Of a stretch of 64,000 nt of DNA, positions 23,173 through 31,077 are shown in pieces (within the stretch, counting starts at the first letter, position 1; each line of letters opens with the position of its first letter). A model generated the notes under the pieces. That model was not told where the DNA came from. It saw only the letters and a list, made by a program, of their open reading frames with translations, and did no database searches. A program made the position numbers and the translations under genes. Origin of the DNA: Takakia lepidozioides (lineage: Eukaryota > Streptophyta > Takakiopsida > Takakiales > Takakiaceae); contig CM060732.1 of assembly GCA_030704615.1 (NCBI GenBank), positions 64,149,053 through 64,213,052 of the forward strand. Reading direction: 5' to 3'.

Positions 23173-25260
23173 TTACCATGACGCAGCCGTGGCAGTCTTG
23201 ACCCTCAAATCCGAGGATCCCCCTGCCACTACACCTTCTACTAACTCCGCAGAAGATGAAGTGACCTCCCCACTCTCACAGAGTGTTGCTGCTAGTCTGA
23301 ACACTCCAGCTGGTCTTACTTCCGGCGTCGCAATCATGGTCGCCGAGAACAGTGGGGCTTGATACACAGAGGTGGCTGCCCCCAACAACACCCCGGCTGC
23401 GCTAGCCTTGGCAGCAGGTGTCAGTGCTGCACGTGTAGCTCTCCCCAATGACATAGTAACCTCCGCCTCGGTAACAGTCGGGCGAGAACTAGGTGCCATG
23501 GATGGCGTCGACACTGTCTCCGCCAATGTGAATGACTGAGGAAGCCTCGCCTGACGGCTTGCCTCCCCACGCTGTGGATCCAATTCCACCTCTGCACCTC
23601 GTGGCTCAGGAATTCGTGCTGCTCCTCGAGTCACGGCTGCAGCAGACTCCACCTGCACTAGTGGTAGTGCTGCTCCGCACATGAATCCCATGCCTCCCAT
23701 ATCTCCTCCCTCAGGAGCAGGAGGCGGACCATCCCGCCTGGGAGCCGGTACCACCTGAGCTGTAGCCATGGCAGCGAGCCTCTGCTCTAGCTGCTGAAGC
23801 CGGTTGGCCATGCCTTGGTCAACACCCTGACCTCCGCGTCCTTGGCCATGTTGAGCTTGCCCTTGGCCTGCACCTCGTGCTCGACCACCTCGTCCTCTCT
23901 GGGCTGGTCCACCTCGCCCCCGGCCACCATTGTTCCCTTGGAACTGGCCTGGGCGCAACTCAAGATGCAAGTCATAACACTGGGCATCTCCATGCCCATA
24001 CTTGCCACAATGCCCACACTGCAACTGTGCAGGCTGTGCTTGTGCCGGCCTTCTGCCACTCTCTGGGCAATCTTTCTTGACATGGGGTCCTCCACATGTC
24101 CAACATACCACCCCTGGTTGCTGTTGGCCTGCAAAAGATGCCACGGGCCTCTGCACCTGAGGTCCCCTGTAAGCTCCATGGAACTTGGGTTGGGAAACCT
24201 TGCCCCTCTGACCACGCTGTTGGGTAGTACCTTGTGCCTGTGGGCTGGCAGCTGCGCCTCGTGCAGGCATGTCCTTGCCAAATCCAATGGTAACAACCCG
24301 CTCCTCCACCATGTTGAGCTCAATCTGCTCAGCCAACAGAAACACATCTGCTAATGTGGGTTGGGCTGCTTGTAACAGGGTTGCATCTTGCACCCTTCTC
24401 TTGAGCTCCTTGTCCAGAATTCCATACCAAAACTGTATTGCCAGAGCTTCAGTAACCCCTTGGGTCACACTTATCAAGCGCCTCATACGAGTGTACGCCT
24501 CTCGTAGGCTCTCACTGGGTTTGCGCTGGAAGTCTTGCAAACTTCGCAGCTTCTCAGTCCGTACACCTTGGTAGTTCCTCCGCAACTCTTGGAAGAACTC
24601 CACCACCGGGTTGAATCTAGGCACATGTGTTGTAGTCGTGGCAGGAGGAGTAGTAGCACCTTTTGAACTGGTACCACCTGCAGAAGTACCGGCACTACTT
24701 GTTCCACTACTAGTGCTGGCAGTGGGAGATATTGGTACTGATGCAGCTACTGGTCGCGTCGTGCCTCAAGTAATGGAGACATAGTCAGGTGACCAATACA
24801 TCCTCCACTCCTCAATCTCTGCGTCATGTCCTCGCATGAACTCGTGGTAATCGTCCATAGGCAGGCCTTCCAAATGCTGGAACAGTCTCTTCCACGCCAT
24901 GAATGGGGTGAATAGCTGTGGATTGCGCATCTGCTGCAAATCACACCAGCTGTCGAACTCCTGGATAAAGTCATCCAACTCGATTGTGCCCACAGCTCCA
25001 GAGTACCTACGAGGCCCCTTGGTAGCTCCATACATCTCCTCCATGTCGTCCCACAACAATGGCGAATGAAACTGCACACCTGTTGATGAAGCCTCCGAAT
25101 CTATGTCTGACTCTACAGTAGTTGAGGGTGGAGGTGAAGGTGGTCTGAACCAAATACCTCGTCTTGTGAACCCACTCTCACTGTTACTACCTGTAGCCGT
25201 ACTCCCCTCAAAACCCTTGGGTAACTCCGTGATGACACTCACAATGTGCACCTCCCCCAC
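23173..25260 (-). pseudogene. Gag of element M copy 1
   Basis: Structural capsid protein. The ATG at 25260 opens an acidic N-terminus, interrupted by TGA at 24768-24766. The conserved Gag core (residues about 220-290; Phe-Trp-Tyr-Gly-Ile-Leu-Asp-Lys-Glu-Leu near 24420) is followed by two Cys-x2-Cys-x4-His-x4-Cys knuckles (about 24108-24070 and 24018-23978) and an Arg/Gly-rich nucleic-acid-binding stretch (about 23950-23840). The C-terminal Ala/Pro-rich region reaches TAA at 23175-23173, where copy 2 has CAA. Without these stops Gag would read on into protease. Confidence 0.87.
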
Positions 25261-25777
25261 GTGACACTATAATGCTCTAGTACTAATTCTAATAGTGACA
25301 CGGGTGGGCAACTGTTGCAGTTTAAGGGTCATATCCCAGTGGCTCAGGGCACCTGCACCTGCATCCACCGCAAGAACTCATATGGTTGGCTGGTCATCAA
25401 CCCAGTCTCACCATAGGAGAAACACTAGTGGTCTTGTTGGTCATCACTCCAGCCTCACCGACAGCATACTCTAGGATTGACCGGTGATCAAATCCGGCCT
25501 AATCCCTATGAAAGCAAGCGCCCACACAAAACCAACATGGCGCACAGTCAAGCATGCAGGTGTTGGGGGGGATCCAAACACAAGAAATCAAAACATCAAC
25601 ACCCCCACACCAAAATCCATCTGCAATGCGGATCCTGCAGAATATCCCAGCCCAAAACCCCGGACTGATTGGCCTCCACCAAGAGAGGCTTTGGCAACTA
25701 CAAGTACAAAGTAATGAAAATAGTAAAGAGAGAGAGGGGAAGAATAGAAGCCCGACCAAGGAAGATCTAATCCTGAT
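25261..25777 (-). other. Leader upstream of gag, element M
   Basis: About 500 bp with no convincing ORF. Repeated ggtcatca/actccagcctcacc-like phrases occur at about 25385-25460. I see no primer binding site that I can defend. Confidence 0.3.
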
Positions 25778-26527
25778 CTATGCTATCAACTGCCAGACTT
25801 CTCTCAAAGTGCCTCGCTCTGCATGATGGTAAGGTGTAGGAGGTATATCTATGTCCAGAAACCTGCCACTAACCTTGTCCCAAGCTACAGTAGCGCGCTC
25901 TAACCAACCCTCTTCCTCTTTCTGCCAGGTAGAGACAAAGCAATACTCCCCTATCTCCCGCTCACTGAACACTAAAGAAAACAAAGGTAGGGTCTGATAG
26001 TCTCTCAACTCGAAAGCTTTGAGACGGTTGCGGGTGTCCTCATTGCGAATGACTGCATCTCCTTCACGCAGAACAAACTTGTCATTGCTAATGAACCCCC
26101 GCTCGTGGTTGCCTTGTGCAGAGCGTGTCCGACTGCAACCATGTCTGATTGCACAAACTTGTGTCGCTCCTGCTCCTCTGCTCCAGTACACCACGGCCTT
26201 GTGGCTGAACACCTTGGTCCCCGGGGCTGTCTTTGGTTGTGTTCCAAGCCTAGCTTTCACCCACTTTGGTATTTCACCTACAGCTGCAGAACTGCTGGCT
26301 CCAACAGAGTTCTGACTGTCCAAGGCAATATTGAGGTCCTCAACGCCAACTACAGCAGTGTGTTGTCCACTGCTAACGCCTGACTCCCAGTATGCAATCA
26401 ACTCGTCCAACTGTTCTCCACTCAAATCAGTCTGAGTTCCTTGGGAAACATAAACCTTGTCCCATTGTGTGCACAGGCTAAGAGACGAGACCTGCCCTTC
26501 AATTACGTCCTCATTTCCCCCAGCCAT
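25778..26527 (-). CDS. Unknown 249-residue protein upstream of gag, element M
   Basis: An intact ORF with an ATG start on the same strand as gag-pol and about 520 bp upstream of it. The protein is soluble-looking, with no signal peptide or membrane segment, and mildly acidic at the N-terminus. It has a central Lys/Arg-rich part and a C-terminal half rich in Trp, Glu and aromatic residues. I do not recognise the family. Being intact in an element full of stop codons is notable. It may be an accessory ORF of element M, a captured host exon or chance. Confidence 0.4.
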   Translation of the reverse strand: MAGGNEDVIEGQVSSLSLCTQWDKVYVSQGTQTDLSGEQLDELIAYWESGVSSGQHTAVVGVEDLNIALDSQNSVGASSSAAVGEIPKWVKARLGTQPKTAPGTKVFSHKAVVYWSRGAGATQVCAIRHGCSRTRSAQGNHERGFISNDKFVLREGDAVIRNEDTRNRLKAFELRDYQTLPLFSLVFSEREIGEYCFVSTWQKEEEGWLERATVAWDKVSGRFLDIDIPPTPYHHAERGTLREVWQLIA

Positions 26528-26754
26528 ACAAGGAGGACATCCACAGATTTGTCTCTCATATAGACCAGAACAGGTTCTAGAAACAGAATTGTGGATCTTT
26601 CACGGCACACTCACACTCTAAAAATTCCATAGATTTTTAGCAGATTCCCAAAAACAAAAACCAGGTCTAGACAGGTAGATTTCCCCTTTCTGCAGCTGTC
26701 CCCTCAAAAATTGAGTCAAACGGAGCTCATTTGACAAAGATATGACCAACCAGG

Positions 26755-26756
<2 letters not shown>

Positions 26757-26786
<30 letters not shown>
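26757..26786. repeat. Poly-T tract (poly-A on the minus strand)
   Basis: A run of about 30 T residues followed by aataagac. In minus-strand orientation it is a poly-A run, which could mark the end of a retroposed transcript. The neighbouring 26528-27472 holds no gene I can support. Confidence 0.6.
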
Positions 26787-26790
<4 letters not shown>

Positions 26791-27472
26791 AGACAAAACA
26801 AATACAAAGAAAACTCCTTTGTTTTTTATTTTTTTCAATACTTGTCTTGGTTCCCTGTTCCCTGGTTATCTACGGGTTCCCGAGCAGGTAGTTCTATGCT
26901 GTTTTGGGGTCGCCTCGCCATTACCATGGAGCAGCTCGATTTGTTAAACTCCAATCGGCTTCTCCTCCATGATGGACCGCGTTGCCGCTTCGTCATCCCT
27001 CAGCTGCATTTGTTCAGTTATCCGTCCCATGTACTTATCACTGCTGACTCTCAGGTCGTTTCCTGTAAGTTCCAGCTCGCATGGAGGGAGATTGGTGGCA
27101 GCCTGCACTTCAACTCGATTGCCAGACCATGTCTTGAGGTCTCTGTTACACTCTCCACCCTTTCTTCCACTGATTACTTTGATGCTTGATTTCAATGATT
27201 GATCACGCATCCAATCCGTCCGTTGCTCTGTGACCAGTATGGGGCCGACTGCTCTTGTTTCCTCCTGAATCGCTCATATATCTCCGAAACCCAAACTTAA
27301 TCCACTCTCAGCCTTGATCTGTTGATGTGACCTTTTGTGTGCCGTATCTGTAGGTCATTTGTTCCTCCAAAAATCGTGCAGTTGAGTAATCTGTGTGATC
27401 TGCAACTGGTCTGATTTCCACACACTTGGAGCATTGGCCAATTAGAGCATGACGAGTTCCTTCAGCCCTTCT

Positions 27473-27910
27473 TCACGGAAACAAGAACAACGGCAGAGCT
27501 TCAGAAGTTGGGCCTTCGGGCCTCAGAAATTCACGAAATGCGCCACTGCCGTTTAGCAAGACAAAGTTCCCAGAGTCCAAGAGACTGGCCCCAACAACCC
27601 CTAGCTGGCTTGTGTTGCTAGACCAAATCACAGCTTGCGAGGAATTCTGAATCAACACTAGGTCACCATCCGATTTAAGCTCCAACGCACCCGTCGTATC
27701 CACCGGATATGTTGCGTTCAGGGTCCACACGATAGTTTGAAGCGAGAGCTGTGCATACCGGATGCCAAGATTGTAGGCAGTATCTACCGTGCCAGGGGCA
27801 TAGAACCCTGGTGCCATTAGGAGATGAAATCCAGGGGTTCTGACCAGGGACAAGGCTTGCACCCAATCGAAATTATGCTTGGGTCTGATTGGTCGCCTGA
27901 TTACCTGCAA
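27473..27910 (-). pseudogene. Captured B-lectin (bulb-type mannose lectin) exon
   Basis: Encodes one bulb-lectin domain as found at the N-terminus of G-type lectin receptor kinases. Visible landmarks are Phe-Tyr-Ala-Pro-Gly, Leu-Gly-Ile-Arg-Tyr, Thr-Ile-Val-Trp-Thr-Leu-Asn, Ser-Asp-Gly-Asp-Leu-Val-Leu, Val-Ile-Trp-Ser-Ser and Leu-Leu-Asp-Ser-Gly-Asn-Phe-Val-Leu. The usual Gln-x-Asp-x-Asn-x-Val-x-Tyr sugar site is not clearly kept. An acceptor-like ctatttgcag precedes the domain. It lies in the same sense as element M, between its gag and the possible right LTR. No kinase domain or signal peptide is attached, so this is a gene fragment. Confidence 0.75.
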
Positions 27911-28487
27911 ATAGACAGGCTGCCAAAATGAAGACTATCGTCGCTCGCGAACATAGTGCTGCACAGTAGTTCATCTCATCTCATGTTTAAAGAATACTCC
28001 TTCACTACACAGATTTGATCACCTGCGAGCTCATTTCCTCCAGAAACTCGCACTCTGTTCTCTGGAAAAAGTTGAAGAAGTTCTGGGGGTGATTATTGTC
28101 TCAGGGAGCTCTATTCCCGAAAGCTTGACTGAACGAGGGAAAGTGGTCCGGCGCAAAATCTCAGCGACATCAGCATTCCTCCGAAGTTCGTCTCCTTCAT
28201 TGTGACCGGAAGTCAAATGCGTACACACAAAGCAAAAGCTGGTTTGATGGATAGACAGGCTGACAGAGACAGCCCCTCATGTGCCATTGAGGGCGATTAT
28301 TGTCGGCTTTGAACTGCTGCAGCGACACTTCGAGTGGTTCCCGCCTTCCTGTTATGCTCCACTAGGCACACATAGCCAGTCTAACTGCAGGCTCCCGTGA
28401 CCAAGCTATATTATAATAGTGCTTAAAAACAAAAACGTCACATCTAGCTTAGCACTAGAAAACTAGATACAGCGCATCTCTCTCGAG
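27911..28487. other. No gene seen; flank of the lectin exon
   Basis: A minus-strand open stretch at 28228-28031 could be an upstream lectin-gene exon or leader, but it has no recognisable domain. At 28470-28487 gcgcatctctctcgag is the inverse of ctcgagagagat at 28674-28685. Confidence 0.3.
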
Positions 28488-28846
28488 TGATAAGAAAGCT
28501 AAGAACACACTGTTCACACAAGAAACAACATGAATCCAACAGCATCACTCTTTAAGATAATAGTCGAGCCAGGGGCACCCCAAGCTATGGGGACTCCACC
28601 CCACAACAACCTATACCCCTACATAAGCACACTCAGATCTGAAGCGATGAAGGAGCTCGGTCGCGCAGGCTCAACTCGAGAGAGATGAGCTGCGCGACTG
28701 ACGCTCTCGTGAAGATAAGACAGTTCAGGTGTCAAACTAAACTTGACACCTGATTTAACACTTGACCTAAATCCAAGTGTTAAATACAAATAACTAGCTT
28801 TATTCTAGTTAGTTTCACACTGTGTTTATTTAACTTGACAACACAT
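28488..28846 (-). repeat. Right copy of the 88-bp repeat and possible 5' LTR of element M
   Basis: 28488-28576 repeats 17586-17674. Reading on the minus strand, the segment 28846-28488 starts TGTGTTG and ends TTATCA, as an LTR would, and is about 359 bp long. Hairpins lie inside it. No matching target duplication or standard primer site was found, so this is tentative. Confidence 0.4.
28728..28822. repeat. Cluster of three short perfect hairpins
   Basis: Three successive inverted repeats: caggtgtcaa/ttgacacctg, aacacttg/caagtgtt and aactag/ctagtt, each with a loop of a few to about 12 bases. They lie in the candidate LTR right of the lectin fragment. Confidence 0.65.
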
Positions 28847-29249
28847 TGTCATCCGAGAGTTGGCTTTGTTCCGACGTTTTGCAGTTGATGTACAGAATTG
28901 CAGTAACCCTCTGACTTGGTGGAGGTCTCATGAACTAAAGTTTCCAACTATTGGTCATCTGGCTCGGCAGATATTGGGAATTGCTGGCAGCCAAATTGAG
29001 ACAAAATGAATATTTTCTATTGCTGGAATCCTCACTGCTTTACGTCGTTGTCGTTTGCAAACAAGCAATCTTGACAAGATGATCTTTGTTGCAAAAAATT
29101 GGCCTAATGATCCGAGAGAGGGTTGCAAGAGTTTCAAAGTATTGGCTGATATGAAGGAGCTTGAGGATGAATTGGAAGAGCAGCTTGACGAGGAATTTGA
29201 TGATGAAGTTGAACCAGAGGAATTTCCCGAGGGCGATGAGACTTTCTAG
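28838..29249 (+). pseudogene. hAT transposase, C-terminal dimerisation domain
   Basis: The distal part of the transposase begun at 15129. It shows the family landmarks Pro-Leu-Thr-Trp-Trp, Phe-Pro-Thr-Ile-x2-Leu-Ala-Arg, then Ile-Phe-Ser-Ile-Ala-Gly, followed by a Leu-x-Lys...Asn-Trp helix and a Glu/Asp-rich tail ending TAG at 29249. A TGA at about 29007 sits where the family has Ser-Glu-Arg before Phe-Ser-x-Ala-Gly. The block of element M separates this domain from the catalytic core. Confidence 0.85.
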
Positions 29250-29964
29250 TGTTGTGCTTCTAGTTTACAATGTTGTTTAGCAATCTATCCATTTATATTA
29301 AAATTATATGTGCTGATTGGGTTTTTTTGGCTGCTTTGTCTTGACAAAAATCTGAAGCAACAAGAAGGGCTCTACAATGAAAATCCTTGCCATGGGATTA
29401 TGGTAGCTGCCTAGAGTGTGTAGGATATACAAAAATCAGTGTATGTGAAGAAGGTATTGATGGATGCCGTAATATTTCTTCAAATCATTGAATAACTTAC
29501 CCTACATAATGAAAAAATCTATATGAAACCAATCTGGTAACTAGGATGTCCATTATTGATCATCTGGATGATCCAGTTTCAAGGGCTAACCATCTTGCAT
29601 GGCTGGTCAATCCCTGCTTGGCATTTATTTAAGTTTTTTTTTTTAAAAAATTCATCATTTCAATATATGTAAATTTTTATTTTATTAATAGTTCATTTAC
29701 ATGACCGCAATATAACCGTTTTAAGGACCGCCGGTTATCTACCGGTTATGAAGTATATTGAACTTCCAGAACCGGTTCAAAAAACCACTTGTGCAAAGGT
29801 ATTTAATAACCGGAATTGAATTTAACCGGGTTTTTTTGAAAACATCAAAGAACCGCCTCCGGCAGGTTATTTAATTTTTTCTTTTGTCCATTTAACCGCC
29901 TCCGGAGGTTCTAAAGAAGGGGCAATTGGCAAAGAACCTACACCGGAGGAGCTCATGAAACCTG
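29250..29964. other. hAT 3' untranslated and subterminal region
   Basis: AT-rich and without a gene. From 29700 it is dense in CCGGTTAT, AACCGG and ACCGCC motifs, which mirror those after the left terminus at 14280-14330. Confidence 0.7.
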
Positions 29965-29981
29965 ATAACCGCCCAACATTG
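29965..29981 (-). repeat. hAT terminal inverted repeat, right
   Basis: The inverse of 14273-14289 with one mismatch. It is followed directly by the duplication gaaacaac at 29982-29989. Confidence 0.92.
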
Positions 29982-29989
29982 GAAACAAC

Positions 29990-30770
29990 CTCTACATTCC
30001 AAATCAAAAACAAAAAAAACCAAGCAAGTCAGGGGCTAAGAGCAGCAAGTGCTCGGGGTCTCGAGAGGGGGCAAGAAAGAGAAAAGAAAAAGGTTGGGGG
30101 GGGGAGTGACTAAGCACCACCACCAAATGCTGAGCACCACGAGCTCACTCATTCCCCCTCCACATTTTTATTTTTTTTGGTTTCCTGATCTCTCCCTCTC
30201 TTTGTCCCTCTTTGTCCCTCTCTCCCTCTCCCTCTCTCTCTCTCTCCCTCTCTTTTTTGCTGCTCACAAAAATAAACAAACCACAAGGGAGAGAGAGTGC
30301 AGAAAAAGTTAAAAAGATTGTACTCATAAGACGTTGTTTGTCGTAGTCTCACTAGAAGCATTCGTGTCTTTTCCGAATCGACTGGGTGTCCGCCAACCAC
30401 TCTGGGAACCATTTGGCAGTAAGCGGGACTACTGGAGAGTCGAAACGGACAATGTGGGCCCACGGGGGCATTTCAGATGGTGGGCAGAAGTGGGGTCAAC
30501 GACTCCGGAGTCGTAGCAAAAATTCGGGCTATTTAATTAATTGCGTAAATACATAAAATTTGAAAAAGCGGAAATTACAAGTGGTCTAATTACTGCACAT
30601 GCGACTAGAAATTTTTCATTCATAATTTGATTAATGGAATAAAGATATTTATTCATTAAAGTGAATATGTAGTCGACTCAACGACTCCATGAACCACTGC
30701 GCATTGATTGCACCCATGATTCGGGGCCACATTTGCTGACGTGTGTTTCACAAAAACAGGTTAAGAAAAT
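29990..30770. other. Low-complexity flank without a supported gene
   Basis: Holds GA/CT-rich simple sequence (about 30055-30100 and 30185-30265) and AT-rich DNA. Open stretches here are low-complexity artefacts. Confidence 0.6.
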
Positions 30771-31016
30771 GTGGCCTTGGACAATAGATATTTTAATATG
30801 TACTGCCTCCACCTGGAAGTGACATGGAAGGTCCATGGTGACATCGTGAAAGCTGGAATTGTAGGGTTTGTCGTTCTGAACACCGCCCTAGTGGACATGT
30901 ATGCCAAATGCGGTCGCATTGAAGATGCGAAGGTAGTGTTCGACTGTGGTTCAACGAGATGTGGTGTCGTGGAGTGCGATGATTGCATTGGCAACAAGGC
31001 AAGGATGTATGCATGA
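30771..31016 (+). pseudogene. PPR fragment 1
   Basis: An 81-codon open stretch with Val-His-Gly-Asp-Ile-Val-Lys-Ala-Gly and Val-Asp-Met-Tyr-Ala-Lys-Cys-Gly-Arg-Ile-Glu-Asp-Ala, that is one L/S-type PPR pair. It is the leftmost piece of the array and has lost its start and end. Confidence 0.7.
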
Positions 31017-31077
31017 TTGTGTAGAGGCAGTGATAGCTGAAGGAGCAGGATAGAGTGTGGGTCCATATTCATCCAAG

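Larger units (their letters stand above)
17586..28846 (-). mobile_element. Gypsy element M copy 1, carrying a DNA methyltransferase
   Basis: A minus-strand LTR-retrotransposon block inside the hAT. Between 25260 and 17923 a single reading frame encodes, in order, Gag with two CCHC knuckles, aspartic protease, a C5 DNA methyltransferase, reverse transcriptase, RNase H, integrase and a PHD finger. It is broken by ten in-frame stops and no frameshift. The outer limits are uncertain. An 88-bp direct repeat at 17586-17674 and 28488-28576 may be what is left of the LTRs, with the right one possibly running to about 28846. No clean target duplication was found. The 5' leader (25261-28487) holds an unknown ORF and a captured lectin exon. 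Confidence 0.8.
14273..29981 (+). mobile_element. hAT DNA transposon with a nested insertion
   Basis: The left terminus CAGTGTTGGGCGGTTAT (14273-14289) and the reverse complement of the right terminus, CAATGTTGGGCGGTTAT (29965-29981), differ at one base. The element is flanked by a perfect 8-bp duplication, gaaacaac (14265-14272 and 29982-29989), the hallmark size for hAT insertions. Both subterminal regions are dense in the motif CCGGTTAT and its complement. Inside are a BED-finger hAT transposase start (15129-17575) and the hAT C-terminal dimerisation domain (28838-29249). About 11 kb of retroelement material separates them. The transposase carries stops, so this copy is defective. Confidence 0.93.

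Noticed and set aside
17831-24624. Plus-strand ORFs across element M
   Set aside because: Antisense shadows of the polyprotein; the minus-strand frame has all the domain motifs.
17500-28860. ttgtc/cattgtc on both sides as the target duplication of element M
   Set aside because: The bases next to them do not begin and end like matching LTRs, so the apparent repeat is probably chance.
30049-30463. ORFs in the GA/CT-rich region right of the hAT
   Set aside because: Low-complexity sequence on both strands without any domain.
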